A stretch of 64,000 nucleotides of DNA. Source: Bacteroidota bacterium. GTDB taxonomy: Bacteria > Bacteroidota > Bacteroidia > AKYH767-A > 2013-40CM-41-45. The translations under genes and the position numbers were made by a program. Positions within the stretch are counted from its first letter, which is position 1, and every line of letters begins with the position of its first letter. Below, in pieces: positions 36,557 through 46,584 of this stretch. The notes below the pieces were generated by a model, which saw only the letters and a list, made by a program, of their open reading frames with translations, did no database searches and had not been told where the DNA came from. The DNA lies in contig JADKKE010000010.1 in the NCBI GenBank assembly GCA_016720655.1, positions 124,001-188,000 of the forward strand, read 5' to 3'.

Positions 36557-38164
36557 TTAGCGTTCAACAACCAGCTTCACACCTTTCACAGTGTCACCGA
36601 CTCTTACTCTGCACAAATAGGTGCCCGGTTTAATTGAACCCAGCTGAAATTGAAAATGCTGATCACCACTCAATTTTTTTTCCTGCAATAAAGTGCGGAG
36701 CAAGCGACCTTCAACGTTGAAAAGTTGTACTGCGCAGGTTTCTGTTCCATAAGGGACTGTGAAATCCACATTCAAAACATCTTTGAGTGGATTGGGATAA
36801 ACAGAAAGATTGTTGACAGCATTTTTAATCTGCAGTTCATGAGTGCTGCTGACAGTCTTATCAATGAACACTTCGATCACTTGCGCGTTTGGCCTGCTCA
36901 TTCCAACAGGATCCAACTGACCGACATTCGGATAATCGCTTTGGATTCCACCGACAATATAACCGATTCGTGTAACACCTGACAGTTGATTCAGGTTTAC
37001 AATTCTGTTGTTCTTTAATGGCATCAATGGGTCGAGAATAAACACTGCATTCGAACCGATGAAAGCCGGCATATTCACAGGTAATTTAAATTCACTTAAA
37101 CCACCGGTTCCATCTCTGGAAATTTTACTCACTGTTGTCACAAAGGGTACCAAGGTATCCTGAATCAGTGTTTGTGTAATGGTATCCAGCGTATACAAAC
37201 TCATTCCACCAAAGAAAATCGTGTGCATGAAATTATTTGTGGAATCATAAACAGGTACAACTGCAGATGTATACTGACTTAAATTCTGATTGAATGTACT
37301 TTGGTGCTGAATGGTGTTTGCAGTAATATCGATTGGTGTCAAATACGGAAGGTCTGCATTTTTCTGGAAGACACCACCAAAAGCAGTGAAACCATAATCG
37401 CCGGAAGGATAAATCTGAGGTACAAGATTTAAATCGCGGCGATGATAAACAGTTGTATCCTGCAAAGCACTATAATTGGAAATGGAAAGATTCACTCCAT
37501 CATCCTGAATTGAGAAACGACGAATTTCATTTGTGTATTGCTGTGTGAACATTCCTCCCATAGCTACCGCTGCATACAATCCGTCAAAGCGGTGACCGAA
37601 AGTGAGGTAATAGGTGGAATCAATTTTTTCAAGCATCCCTCCTGCTACAGCCATATTCGTATCGATTATCTGACGAAAGCAAGCACCCGGACTGGTTCCG
37701 GAAGCAGCCGCAAGTTCAAGGCAATCCAAATCCACAGAAACGATCGAAGGAAAAGTGATCCAGCTATTTTGTGCAGACATTTTCCCGTATCCGCCAATCA
37801 TATAAAGGTATTTTCCATCCTGGTAAAATTCCATATTGGAAGAAGTAACAGCCTGGTAGATATCCGGCTGTAGTAATGTTGCATCCAGTGAAGTATGAGT
37901 ATTGCTTACCGGATCTACAATATAGATGGAATCATTTCTACCATATGTTGGAAAAGCCTGCATGGCCTGCATGATGTGAAGCCCGTCAATTCTCCCTCCG
38001 ATGAAAATCCATTTTCCGTTCCAGTCTGCAAAAGCACCGGAATGGGTTGCCGGAACATTTATTGAAGACGGTTGGAGGTAAACTGCGAATGGTTGTTGAG
38101 CTGTCGTACCTGTGACAACTGATACGAACAACACAAAGAAAACCCATTGAATACTTCTATTCAT
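36557..38164 (-). CDS. T9SS-secreted kelch-like beta-propeller protein
   Basis: The 535-residue product has a signal peptide (ending TTAQQ). Repeated segments such as GKWIFIGGRIDGLH, GKYLYMIGGYGKM and YGFTAFGGVFQ resemble kelch blades. A type A sorting domain follows (SVYPNPLKDVLNVDF ... GTYLCRVRVGDTVKGVKLVVER). No catalytic residues were identified. The stop converges on lptG with a 14-bp gap. Confidence 0.75.
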   Translation of the reverse strand: MNRSIQWVFFVLFVSVVTGTTAQQPFAVYLQPSSINVPATHSGAFADWNGKWIFIGGRIDGLHIMQAMQAFPTYGRNDSIYIVDPVSNTHTSLDATLLQPDIYQAVTSSNMEFYQDGKYLYMIGGYGKMSAQNSWITFPSIVSVDLDCLELAAASGTSPGACFRQIIDTNMAVAGGMLEKIDSTYYLTFGHRFDGLYAAVAMGGMFTQQYTNEIRRFSIQDDGVNLSISNYSALQDTTVYHRRDLNLVPQIYPSGDYGFTAFGGVFQKNADLPYLTPIDITANTIQHQSTFNQNLSQYTSAVVPVYDSTNNFMHTIFFGGMSLYTLDTITQTLIQDTLVPFVTTVSKISRDGTGGLSEFKLPVNMPAFIGSNAVFILDPLMPLKNNRIVNLNQLSGVTRIGYIVGGIQSDYPNVGQLDPVGMSRPNAQVIEVFIDKTVSSTHELQIKNAVNNLSVYPNPLKDVLNVDFTVPYGTETCAVQLFNVEGRLLRTLLQEKKLSGDQHFQFQLGSIKPGTYLCRVRVGDTVKGVKLVVER

Positions 38165-38191
38165 TTTGAATCTGCTATTAAGAAACCAATT

Positions 38192-40075
38192 TTACTGCTG
38201 CACAACAAGTGTGCGTGTGACACTGGCAGCACCATCACTCAATTGAATTGAATAAATACCATTCGCCAATTCTGCATTCACAGAAACATTCGCCATTCCT
38301 TTGTTGATAGCGATTGACTTCGAGTAAACTACCTGGCCAAGCATATTTTTTACTGAACACAAGAGAGATTTATCTTTATCAGAAACTATTTCAAGGTTGA
38401 ATTTACCTGAATTCGGATTTGGATAAAGAGTAATTGTATTGAGCCAGCTATTGTCGCTGATTCCCAAACATGCATCCACTCTCACAGTTTGAGTTGCAAC
38501 ATAGTTACATCCCTGATTGGAATGATAGATGTAAGAGATTTCATGTGTGCCAATGCCGGCAATTGCAGGATCGAAAGTAATGCAATGCATTCCCGGACCG
38601 CTGAAAGCACCACCCAAAGGAGAAGGCAAGAGGTTTATCGGAGAATTGTATACACAGTATAAAGTATCTAATCCTGCAAAACCAACAGTTTCGGGAACAC
38701 TATGCACAAACTGAGCAGAAGCAGTATTTGTACAACCGGGACCGGCAGATACTTCCACCGAATACAAACCTTCTGTACTTGCAAGAATACTTGCGGAATC
38801 AGCACCGGCAAGAGGAGTTCCATCAAGACTCCATATATAAGTAAAACCAGGTCCTTGCGGTACACTTAATAAAGCAGAACCGGATGCACAATCGATGACT
38901 GTATCCACACCTCCGTTGATATAGGTTGCAGGAGTACAATCCGCAGAAGAGAACTTGTATATATTTCCTGAACTCACTCCTCCACAATACAATTCTCCAA
39001 AGCGGTCTTCACCGAAACAAGAAACATTTGTGGGTCCGATGTTTCCGAGATTGGTAACAGTATAAACACCCAGAGAATCAACTTCCAAATAGCGAATACT
39101 GGAAACACAATAGTCTGTGAAAAAATATTTCTTCCACATGTCATTGTGGGAACCGCCTCTGTATCGGTAACCACCACTGACAGAACAATTACTACTTACA
39201 TGTGCGTAGGTATACACCGGACCGGTATAACTCGAAAGCGGGAGACAGCCTGCACCTGACGAATATTGACTGGTTCCTTCCCAGCATTTCCATCCGTAAT
39301 TTCTACCACCTTGTGCCCATGCCGGTTGAAAATCTATTTCCTCAACTGCACCCTGACCAACATCTCCAATCCACAAGTCACCGGTAATACGGTCGAAACT
39401 CCAGCGCCATGGATTTCTCACTCCGATTGACCAAATCTCTTCTCTTCCACTAAGTCCGGAACAAGGGTAAGGATTTCCCGGAGGAATTTCATAAGTAGCG
39501 ATCGAAGGATCAACTTTTATCCTAAGCATTTTTCCGAGTAAAGAATCTCTGTTTTGTGCACGGTTCTCCGGATCTCCTCCGGAACCACCATCACCCATAC
39601 CAATGTACAAATACCCATCCGGACCGAATGCAAGATGACCACCATTGTGGTTGGAATAAGGCTGCCAGATGGTGAGAAGAATTTCTTCTGTAGCCGGATC
39701 CACAGAATCCGGATTTGTTGCGCTTACACGGAATCTTGAAATGCGTGTATCACCATGAGTTCGGGCTGTGTAGTTCACATAAAAATATCCGCTCGTTGCA
39801 AAGTCCGGAGCAAAGGCAAGTCCGAGCAAACCTTGCTCACTGCTTAACTGTACTCTGGAAACGATATTCAGAAATGGATATGTATTTTTTACACCATCTG
39901 TATCAACAATTTGAATTCTGCCGGCTTGTTCAAGAATAAACAAACGATCATCGCCACAGTTTTTAATGTCTACCGGACTACTAAATCCGCTTGAAAATAA
40001 AGTAGCTGTAATTTGTGAATAAGCATTAAAAGAGGCAATAAATGCGATAATAAGGGAGAGTACTGTTTTTTTCAT
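38192..40075 (-). CDS. T9SS-secreted glucose/sorbosone dehydrogenase-like protein
   Basis: The product has 627 residues. A signal peptide (MKKTVLSLIIAFIASFNAYS) and a six-bladed GSDH (soluble PQQ glucose dehydrogenase-like) domain come first: SSEQGLLGLAFAPDF, NHNGGHLAFGPDGYLYIGMG, NRAQNRDSLLGKMLRI, VRNPWRWSFDRITGDLWIGD. An Ig-like segment and a sorting domain (TLYPNPNSGKFNLEI ... SVTRTLVVQQ) follow. Family members oxidise aldoses with PQQ in the periplasm or outside; the substrate here is unknown. The ATG at 40075 was chosen because it opens the signal peptide; the frame extends 34 codons further upstream. Confidence 0.9.
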   Translation of the reverse strand: MKKTVLSLIIAFIASFNAYSQITATLFSSGFSSPVDIKNCGDDRLFILEQAGRIQIVDTDGVKNTYPFLNIVSRVQLSSEQGLLGLAFAPDFATSGYFYVNYTARTHGDTRISRFRVSATNPDSVDPATEEILLTIWQPYSNHNGGHLAFGPDGYLYIGMGDGGSGGDPENRAQNRDSLLGKMLRIKVDPSIATYEIPPGNPYPCSGLSGREEIWSIGVRNPWRWSFDRITGDLWIGDVGQGAVEEIDFQPAWAQGGRNYGWKCWEGTSQYSSGAGCLPLSSYTGPVYTYAHVSSNCSVSGGYRYRGGSHNDMWKKYFFTDYCVSSIRYLEVDSLGVYTVTNLGNIGPTNVSCFGEDRFGELYCGGVSSGNIYKFSSADCTPATYINGGVDTVIDCASGSALLSVPQGPGFTYIWSLDGTPLAGADSASILASTEGLYSVEVSAGPGCTNTASAQFVHSVPETVGFAGLDTLYCVYNSPINLLPSPLGGAFSGPGMHCITFDPAIAGIGTHEISYIYHSNQGCNYVATQTVRVDACLGISDNSWLNTITLYPNPNSGKFNLEIVSDKDKSLLCSVKNMLGQVVYSKSIAINKGMANVSVNAELANGIYSIQLSDGAASVTRTLVVQQ

Positions 40076-40210
40076 ATCAGGGAGAGAGGTATTTGGTAGT
40101 TCTACAAAAATAGAAAACCAAATGATTCTCAGCACATGAAAAGAAAAATAAGCCTGATAAAAACAGCTTGCCGACAAGGAATTAAAAAAACATGGGATTC
40201 TTCCATGAAA

Positions 40211-40233
40211 AAGCCCGGCGGATGGCCGGGCTT
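40211..40233 (-). terminator. Rho-independent terminator
   Basis: AAGCCCGGC...GCCGGGCTT is a 9-bp stem with a 5-nt loop, and T5 follows on the minus strand. It begins at the reconstructed stop of the small membrane-protein gene. Confidence 0.8.
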
Positions 40234-40434
40234 AGAAATCTTTTGTGTGTTGGTTGAATCAAAAATTACTGTAAAGGTAAAGAACACAATCGCGGAAACA
40301 AGGATTGCGTCAACAATCAAAATCATGTACAGACTGATGGGGATCTCCGCTTTAGCGTCTTGAAAATTGTCAGCTTGTTGACCCTGTTCATCTTCTTCCA
40401 TATGATTGTAAGTAACTACGGGTTCGCTTTTCAT
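40232..40434 (-). CDS. Small single-helix membrane protein (one frameshift)
   Basis: The product begins MKSEPVVTYNHMEEDEQGQQ and has one membrane helix (SLYMILIVDAILVSAIVFFT). As read, the frame runs through the terminator hairpin, which is implausible. Adding one A in CAAAAG (T4 on the plus strand, 40241-40244) gives NTQKDF and a TAA at the base of the hairpin, for a product of 67 residues. I do not recognise the family. Confidence 0.6.
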
Positions 40435-40437
40435 CAT

Positions 40438-40849
40438 ATTGTATTTTTATTTAAGAATACAACCGAAAGCCATTTTGTATGAGCTTTTTTTAGTGAGAAT
40501 CATACCTTGTAAGTTTTCACAAGTTAAATTTCAAAAAACCGGATCAATCACTGTAATCAATGAATCTGACCAAGTACCCCAACAAAAACGATTGTAAGAA
40601 ATTCTTTCGATTTTGAATAATTAATAATAACCCAATCCCTTTCGTAAAAATCCGGAAAACCTGTCAAAACAATTCCTGGCAGTGAGCATCAAAAAAAATA
40701 AAAACTCAGGTATTCAGAATGAATTCACATTGAATTCAAAATCTATTTTTCCATTCAAAACAACCATTGGATCATTTAGAAAAGCAAGATTAAAATTCAT
40801 TTTTTTTCTATTTTTAAAGGCTTCTAATCAAATTTTAAAAACAGACGAA
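40438..40849. other. Intergenic region upstream of a T9SS gene
   Basis: AT-rich divergent promoter region. The reading frame of the next gene is open back to 40682, but that stretch lacks signal-peptide character, so it is treated as untranslated. No distinct motif was recognised. Confidence 0.4.
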
Positions 40850-42520
40850 ATGAAAACAAAATCTACATTCAGAAACTCTTCATTTTTTTTATCATTCTTC
40901 GTGCTGGTATTTACCGGTTTTGCAACACTTGCCGGTCCCGGTGATCCGAAACATCCGGAACTTTTAAGCAATCCTGTTATCAGCCCTTCGTCTTTAAATT
41001 CCGGAGATGATGTCATTATCAGCAATACTCCGGAAGATCAGACGAATTCAGAAATCGTGGTATCCGGTTATGGCTGGATTTATCACCTCATGGGAATTCA
41101 AAGTGGTTCTGTTGGTGGTATGAGATTGTCAGTTTCCAAGGATAATGGAATTACATTTTCTGATTTGTATACTTTTACATCCGCAGGATTGAGCTGGTAC
41201 GGACTGGATCTTGCCGTTGCAGGCTATGACAGCGCGAGTTCAAAAGTTTTCATTTCAGGAATCCGATACGAAGACGCGACTTCCGGGCACAATCCATTTT
41301 TGTATGTTGTAAGCGGATTGGATGGTTCTTATATCGGACAACCTTTTATATTTGAAAATGGTACAGATTCAGTGTACACAACTTCATTGGTGACTGATTT
41401 TGGATTTCCTTCTCTGGCTTCTTCTCCCTATGGTGTTGCAATGGCCTATTCTAAATTTGGCAGTCCGACAGATTCTCTATTGATCGTAACTTCAGTTGAT
41501 GGCGGCGGGATCTGTTCACTTCCTGTTTTTGTTGCATCATCAACACGTTTTTTTGGACAAATATCTCTAGCATACGGGCATTCACAGAGCTGGAGTAATG
41601 GTCGTTTATTCCTTGCTGCACATGAACATGATTTTGGTGTTGAAAACGGAAACGTACGGATGTTCCGAACGGATGCAGGCTTCAATGACAATGTGATTGT
41701 GAATCTGGGTTACATTGACAGTCTGGATACTTATACCAATGGTCATGTGCGAAATCCGACCTTATCCATGCAGAATAACGGTACTAACAATGATAGCAGT
41801 GGACTGTCTGCAGCTTTAATCTTTGATTGCGACATTCATGGAGATGGATCGGATCTTGATCTCAATGGATTCACAAGTTACGACCCTGTCTTGGGAAATT
41901 TCTGGTCCAAAACTTTTGCGGATGTATCCTTTGGTATCACGCTTCAGCCAAACTTGAATTTCGATCCTGTGAATTCCAATTTTCTCCTTACGTATTTTGA
42001 TTCAAGTGCATCCTCTCTCTTTTTCAAATACACAAATTTCAATTTTGGTAGCGGTGCTGTTTGGAATCTGATTTATTCACAGTACAATGACATTCCTGCT
42101 CCGAATGCCGGAACCCTGCTTAACCCGTGGCCAAAAGTTGCAATTGATCCGGTCTTCAACCAGGTTGTATTCAGCTGGAGAAATGAAACCATAAACGGAG
42201 GTGCCTGTTTATTTGATGCAGAATTTAGTACCAATAAAATCGACGATGTGTCAAACTCCGATTTGACTAAATTGAGCCTCGCACCGAATCCGGCGGATCG
42301 GGAATTGACACTGAATTTTACAATAGAAAAATCAGAAAACATTCTTCTTCAAATGAGAAATGTAGCAGGACAGGAAATAGTTTTGAACCAAAACCTTCAG
42401 GCGATCGCCGGAGAAAACTCCCTTCAGCTGGATGTTTCTTCCTTTGCTTCCGGGATTTATTCGCTCAGTATAATCACTTCAAAAGGAAGTTTCAATCAAA
42501 AAATCGTACTTACTCATTAA
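40850..42520 (+). CDS. T9SS-secreted sialidase-like beta-propeller protein
   Basis: The product has 556 residues. A signal peptide (KTKSTFRNSSFFLSFFVLVF...) is followed by propeller-like sequence with BNR/Asp-box-like elements (LSVSKDNGITFSDLY; VTSVDGGGICSLP; ISLAYGHSQSWSNGRLFLAA). The sorting domain is SLAPNPADRELTLNF ... ASGIYSLSIITSKGSFNQK. No sialidase catalytic set is visible, so an enzyme activity should not be assumed. A strong terminator follows. Confidence 0.8.
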   Translation: MKTKSTFRNSSFFLSFFVLVFTGFATLAGPGDPKHPELLSNPVISPSSLNSGDDVIISNTPEDQTNSEIVVSGYGWIYHLMGIQSGSVGGMRLSVSKDNGITFSDLYTFTSAGLSWYGLDLAVAGYDSASSKVFISGIRYEDATSGHNPFLYVVSGLDGSYIGQPFIFENGTDSVYTTSLVTDFGFPSLASSPYGVAMAYSKFGSPTDSLLIVTSVDGGGICSLPVFVASSTRFFGQISLAYGHSQSWSNGRLFLAAHEHDFGVENGNVRMFRTDAGFNDNVIVNLGYIDSLDTYTNGHVRNPTLSMQNNGTNNDSSGLSAALIFDCDIHGDGSDLDLNGFTSYDPVLGNFWSKTFADVSFGITLQPNLNFDPVNSNFLLTYFDSSASSLFFKYTNFNFGSGAVWNLIYSQYNDIPAPNAGTLLNPWPKVAIDPVFNQVVFSWRNETINGGACLFDAEFSTNKIDDVSNSDLTKLSLAPNPADRELTLNFTIEKSENILLQMRNVAGQEIVLNQNLQAIAGENSLQLDVSSFASGIYSLSIITSKGSFNQKIVLTH

Positions 42521-42541
42521 TCTTAACAATCTCATCATGTC

Positions 42542-42574
42542 AAAGGCTTCTCCCTGGAGGAGCCTTTGTTTTTT
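42542..42574 (+). terminator. Rho-independent terminator
   Basis: AAAGGCT...AGCCTTT, extended by CTCC/GGAG, is followed by T6. It lies 21 nt after the preceding stop. Confidence 0.85.
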
Positions 42575-42717
42575 AATCAGGTTTGGCATTCGGAAATTTT
42601 GACAATTCAGCCTTGATTCTATCCTAAAATGCCGAATCCATACCGGAAAAACGCAAATCAAAATTTAATTTTTAATTCCTTGCCTTTTCATTAAATTTGA
42701 AAAATGCTCCTGTTTCC

Positions 42718-45700
42718 ATGTTAAAAAAATACACCCTTATTTTACTATTGTCATTTCCGTTCTTACTACAGGGACAAACTGTCATCTGGGCCGAAGATTT
42801 TAACAATGGATGTACGGACAACTGTGGAGCAGACGGTTACACCAGCACGAATGGAACCTGGACTGTTGTAGATATGGCTGCTCCCGGCGATGTCGCAAAT
42901 GAATGGTTCGTCAGCTGTGCAGAAAATGGTGAACCTATTGGAAGTTGTGGAGCAGGTTGCGGAAACAATGCAACTTTACATGTGGGAAGTGTCCCCTGCT
43001 CAATTTGCATCACCTGCCCAAGCGGGGACTGTGGTGCTGCTTACAATGCCGGACCCAGTTCCATCACCGGCGAAGATCCGACAACAAACAAGCGTGTCAT
43101 TTCTCCACTTATTAATACAGTAGGAAAAACAAATATTTCTCTCCATTTTAAATACATCGAACTCGGCAACAATGCCCTGGATGATGCAATGGTAGAATTC
43201 AGTGTCGACGGAGGGGCAAGTTGGCTGGGCTATACCAATACTCCAAAAACTCCTTTTACATGTCCAGGACAAGGTTTCTGGACTTCCTTTTCCTCCATCC
43301 TGCCTTCCATTTGTGAGAACATTCCTAATTTACGGCTTGCCTTTCGATGGATAAACAATGATGATGGCGTAGGCAATGATCCTTCTTTTGCAGTTGATGA
43401 TATAGAACTTTCGGTTCCAAGTGCTGCTCTTCCAACAGCTGCATTCACTATTTCAACTCCTACACCGGATTGCGATACCACTTGTGTCGGACTTACTAAT
43501 TCATCAACAGGAAATCCTACCTCCTGGACATGGACTTGTCCTGCTGCTATAAATTCTCCGCAATCCTCTTCTGCTCCACAACCATTTTGTTTTACAACTT
43601 CCGGAACATTTCCGATAACTCTTACTGTTAGTAATACAAATGGATCAAATTCTCTTACACAAAATGTTAGTGTTACGGTTTCTCCTTCTCCTCAACCCGC
43701 TTTCTCAACATCAGATGCTCTGTTGTGCAGAGGAGAATGTACAGGTTTCAGTAATTTAACTTCGGGCACAATAAATTCAGTCAGCTGGAATTTTACAGGC
43801 GGCACTCCTTCAAGTTCAACTTCTTCCAATCCTTCTTCTGTTTGTTATGCTGCTGCCGGAAGCTATGCCGTTACGCTGACTGTCAACAATGGTACATGTT
43901 CAGCAAGCGTGACGCAAAACAGTTTTATCACAGTAAATGCTGCAACTGTTCCTACAGTAACTGTGAATGGAGCAATCCTCACTTCTACTTCCGCTCAATC
44001 CTATCAATGGTATAGTGTTCAGAATGGTCTCATACCCGGAGCAACACAAATAACATACACTGCTTCACAGGCAGGTAATTATTATGTGATTATTACAGAT
44101 GTGAACGGATGCACTGCTCAATCTGCTACCGTAAATCTTATCGCACCGGTAGCATCATTTTCTGTTACATCAACAAGCCCGGGCTGCACTACCACATGCG
44201 TTGAATTCACTGATAATTCTACCGGAAATCCGACACAATGGTCCTGGTCATGTCCCGGAGCAATAAATCCTTTGCAAACAGGAATTTCTCCTGTCCAATT
44301 TTGTTTCGCAAGTTCCGGATCATACACGACAACCTTAACTGTAAGCAATGCTCTCGGTTCATCAACATTTTCCCAAACTTTAAATGTCAATTTACTTCCG
44401 ACACCGGTAATAAATTTTAGTGCGAATGATGCACAGCTGTGTGCCGGAGAATGTACCGGTTTTACAAACCTGACACCCGGAACCATTGCTACAAGCAATT
44501 GGTCTTTTCAGGGAGGAAACCCTTCTACTTCCTCTTCAACAAATCCCGCTTCAGTTTGCTTTGCTAATTCCGGGACCTATTCTGTAACGCTGACTGTGAG
44601 CAATGGCTCCTGCACCTCTACGCAAACGAATTCGAATTTTATTACTGTGAATTCCGCTTCAGTTCCGGTGATTACAATCAACGGTTCACTCCTTACTTCA
44701 TCACCGGCTCAAAGCTATCAGTGGTACAGTGTACAAAATGGAATTATCGCAGGAGCCACCTTGAGTACTTATACAGCAAGTCCGGGTCAGGATTACTATG
44801 TGGTCATCACAGATCTCAATGGATGTACAGCACAATCATCAACAGTAAATATTGCAGGTCCAAGTGCAGGATTTTCGACAGCAGGAAACAATCCGGGTTG
44901 TGATACATCTTGTGTTTCATTGACCGACAATTCTTCCGGAAATCCTACAAGCTGGTCATGGTCTTGTCCGGGTGCTGTGAATCCAAATCAAACCGGCCCT
45001 ACTCCCGCTGCATTTTGCTTCACCACTTCAGGAACGTATACTGTCACGCTTACGGTGAGTAATGCCATCGGTTCAAATACTTTTTCACAGGCACTCACAG
45101 TGACCATGCTTCCCGTTCCGGTTGTTGCATTTTCAGCAAATGATGTGATGCTCTGTACCGGTGAATGCATCGGATTCACGAATCAGACTTCGGGTACAAT
45201 TAACTCCAGTACTTGGTCGTTTCAGGGAGCAATCCCATCTACATCGAATGTATTAAATCCTGGATCTATTTGTTACGCTAATTCCGGAACTTATGAAGTG
45301 TCGCTGACAGTAAGTAACGGTTCATGCAGTTCAACACAAACCATTTCAAATTACATAACTGTAAATTCAGTAAGTGTTCCTGTGATCACTATCAATGGAA
45401 ACTTACTTACTTCCTCTCCGGCACAAAGTTATCAATGGTACAGCGTTCAAAATGGATTAATTACCGGAGCAACACAAAGTACCTATACAGCGAGTCCGGG
45501 TGAAGATTATTATGTTGTGATCACTGATCTCAATGGATGTACGGCACAATCTGCAACAGTGAATCTTGCAGGACCAAGTGCAGCCTTCTCAACAGCGAGT
45601 ATAAACCCCGGTTGTGATACTTCCTGTGTTGCCTTGTCCGACAATTCAAGTGGCAATCCGGTTCAATGGACATGGACTTGTCAGGGCGCTGTGAATCCTG

Positions 45701-46557
45701 TACAAAGTGGTTCAATTCCTCTTCCTTTTTGCTTTACACAATCGGGATCATATCCTGTCACATTGATTGTGAGTAATGGTGGCGGAACAGATTCAATCAC
45801 ACAAACCATTGTTGTGAACATGCTCCCTTCCCCGGAAGTATTTTTCACATCATCAGATTCTATTCTTTGCCCGGGAGAATGTACCTCCTTTAGCAATATC
45901 ACTGCCGGAACTGTAGCAAGTTCAAACTGGTTTTTTTCAGGAGGAACACCTTCTGCTTCAACCGATGTTAATCCAACGAATATTTGCTATTCAAATGCAG
46001 GAGTATTTCCGGTGACATTGACGGTCAGCAATGGAACCTGTATGAAGACGCGTTCCATAGTAAACTATATAACCGTTCAGTCACCGCCGGTTCCAACGAT
46101 TAGTGCGAATGGAAATGTCCTCACAAGCTCAACAGCTTTAAGCTATCAATGGTACAGTGTTCAGAGCGGCTTGATTGCCGGCGCCAATTTGATATCCTAC
46201 ACAGTCATTACAACAGGTGAATATTACGTTGTAATTACCGACCAAAATGGTTGCACATCAGAATCTGCACAGATCCATGTGGATGTTGACGGAATCGAAG
46301 ATATCGGACAAACAATATTCACTTTGTTCCCAAATCCGGTTCGGTCTGAGCTTAAAATCATTTCCAAAAAAGCAATCCCGGGAACTGTAAAATTAGAACT
46401 GTTCTCGATTTCAGGAAAAAGAGTTCTTGCTTTGAAATACAGAAACAAGCAGGAATTTTCAATCGATCTGAGCGAACTCCCTGCCGGTTTGTATACTTTA
46501 AAAATACAAAGCAGTGAATCTGAAAGTGCTTATAAAGTGGTAAAACTAGATGATTGA
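42718..46557 (+). CDS. Giant T9SS-secreted PKD/Ig repeat protein
   Basis: The product has 1279 residues. A signal peptide (ending LLQGQT) and an N-terminal cysteine-rich jelly-roll-like domain (about 20-235; WAEDFNNGCTDNCGADGY, VEFSVDGGASW, FAVDDIEL) come first. Four tandem units of about 238 residues follow, each PKD-PKD-Ig (GNPTSWSW.CPGA..; FSANDAQLC.GECTGF; SYQWYSVQNG.I.GAT...YYVVITDLNGCTAQS). The units start at about 43438, 44148, 44861 and 45575 and are near identical at DNA level. A sorting domain (TLFPNPVRSELKI ... SAYKVVKLDD) ends it. PKD repeats act as rigid surface spacers or adhesins. Cys pairs in each PKD may form disulphides. Confidence 0.9.
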   Translation: MLKKYTLILLLSFPFLLQGQTVIWAEDFNNGCTDNCGADGYTSTNGTWTVVDMAAPGDVANEWFVSCAENGEPIGSCGAGCGNNATLHVGSVPCSICITCPSGDCGAAYNAGPSSITGEDPTTNKRVISPLINTVGKTNISLHFKYIELGNNALDDAMVEFSVDGGASWLGYTNTPKTPFTCPGQGFWTSFSSILPSICENIPNLRLAFRWINNDDGVGNDPSFAVDDIELSVPSAALPTAAFTISTPTPDCDTTCVGLTNSSTGNPTSWTWTCPAAINSPQSSSAPQPFCFTTSGTFPITLTVSNTNGSNSLTQNVSVTVSPSPQPAFSTSDALLCRGECTGFSNLTSGTINSVSWNFTGGTPSSSTSSNPSSVCYAAAGSYAVTLTVNNGTCSASVTQNSFITVNAATVPTVTVNGAILTSTSAQSYQWYSVQNGLIPGATQITYTASQAGNYYVIITDVNGCTAQSATVNLIAPVASFSVTSTSPGCTTTCVEFTDNSTGNPTQWSWSCPGAINPLQTGISPVQFCFASSGSYTTTLTVSNALGSSTFSQTLNVNLLPTPVINFSANDAQLCAGECTGFTNLTPGTIATSNWSFQGGNPSTSSSTNPASVCFANSGTYSVTLTVSNGSCTSTQTNSNFITVNSASVPVITINGSLLTSSPAQSYQWYSVQNGIIAGATLSTYTASPGQDYYVVITDLNGCTAQSSTVNIAGPSAGFSTAGNNPGCDTSCVSLTDNSSGNPTSWSWSCPGAVNPNQTGPTPAAFCFTTSGTYTVTLTVSNAIGSNTFSQALTVTMLPVPVVAFSANDVMLCTGECIGFTNQTSGTINSSTWSFQGAIPSTSNVLNPGSICYANSGTYEVSLTVSNGSCSSTQTISNYITVNSVSVPVITINGNLLTSSPAQSYQWYSVQNGLITGATQSTYTASPGEDYYVVITDLNGCTAQSATVNLAGPSAAFSTASINPGCDTSCVALSDNSSGNPVQWTWTCQGAVNPVQSGSIPLPFCFTQSGSYPVTLIVSNGGGTDSITQTIVVNMLPSPEVFFTSSDSILCPGECTSFSNITAGTVASSNWFFSGGTPSASTDVNPTNICYSNAGVFPVTLTVSNGTCMKTRSIVNYITVQSPPVPTISANGNVLTSSTALSYQWYSVQSGLIAGANLISYTVITTGEYYVVITDQNGCTSESAQIHVDVDGIEDIGQTIFTLFPNPVRSELKIISKKAIPGTVKLELFSISGKRVLALKYRNKQEFSIDLSELPAGLYTLKIQSSESESAYKVVKLDD

Positions 46558-46567
46558 TCCAGAGTAT

Positions 46568-46574
46568 AGGAGGT
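46568..46574 (+). promoter_or_regulatory. Canonical Shine-Dalgarno sequence for ctlX
   Basis: AGGAGGT lies 10 nt upstream of the ATG at 46585, within a 27-nt gap after the PKD gene. Strong Shine-Dalgarno sites are rare in Bacteroidota, so this one stands out and supports both the start and co-transcription. Confidence 0.6.
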
Positions 46575-46584
46575 CCAGATTCAG

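Noticed and set aside
40076..40177. N-terminal extension of the sorbosone dehydrogenase-like protein
   Set aside because: The ATG at 40075 directly opens a signal peptide; the extension lacks coding character.
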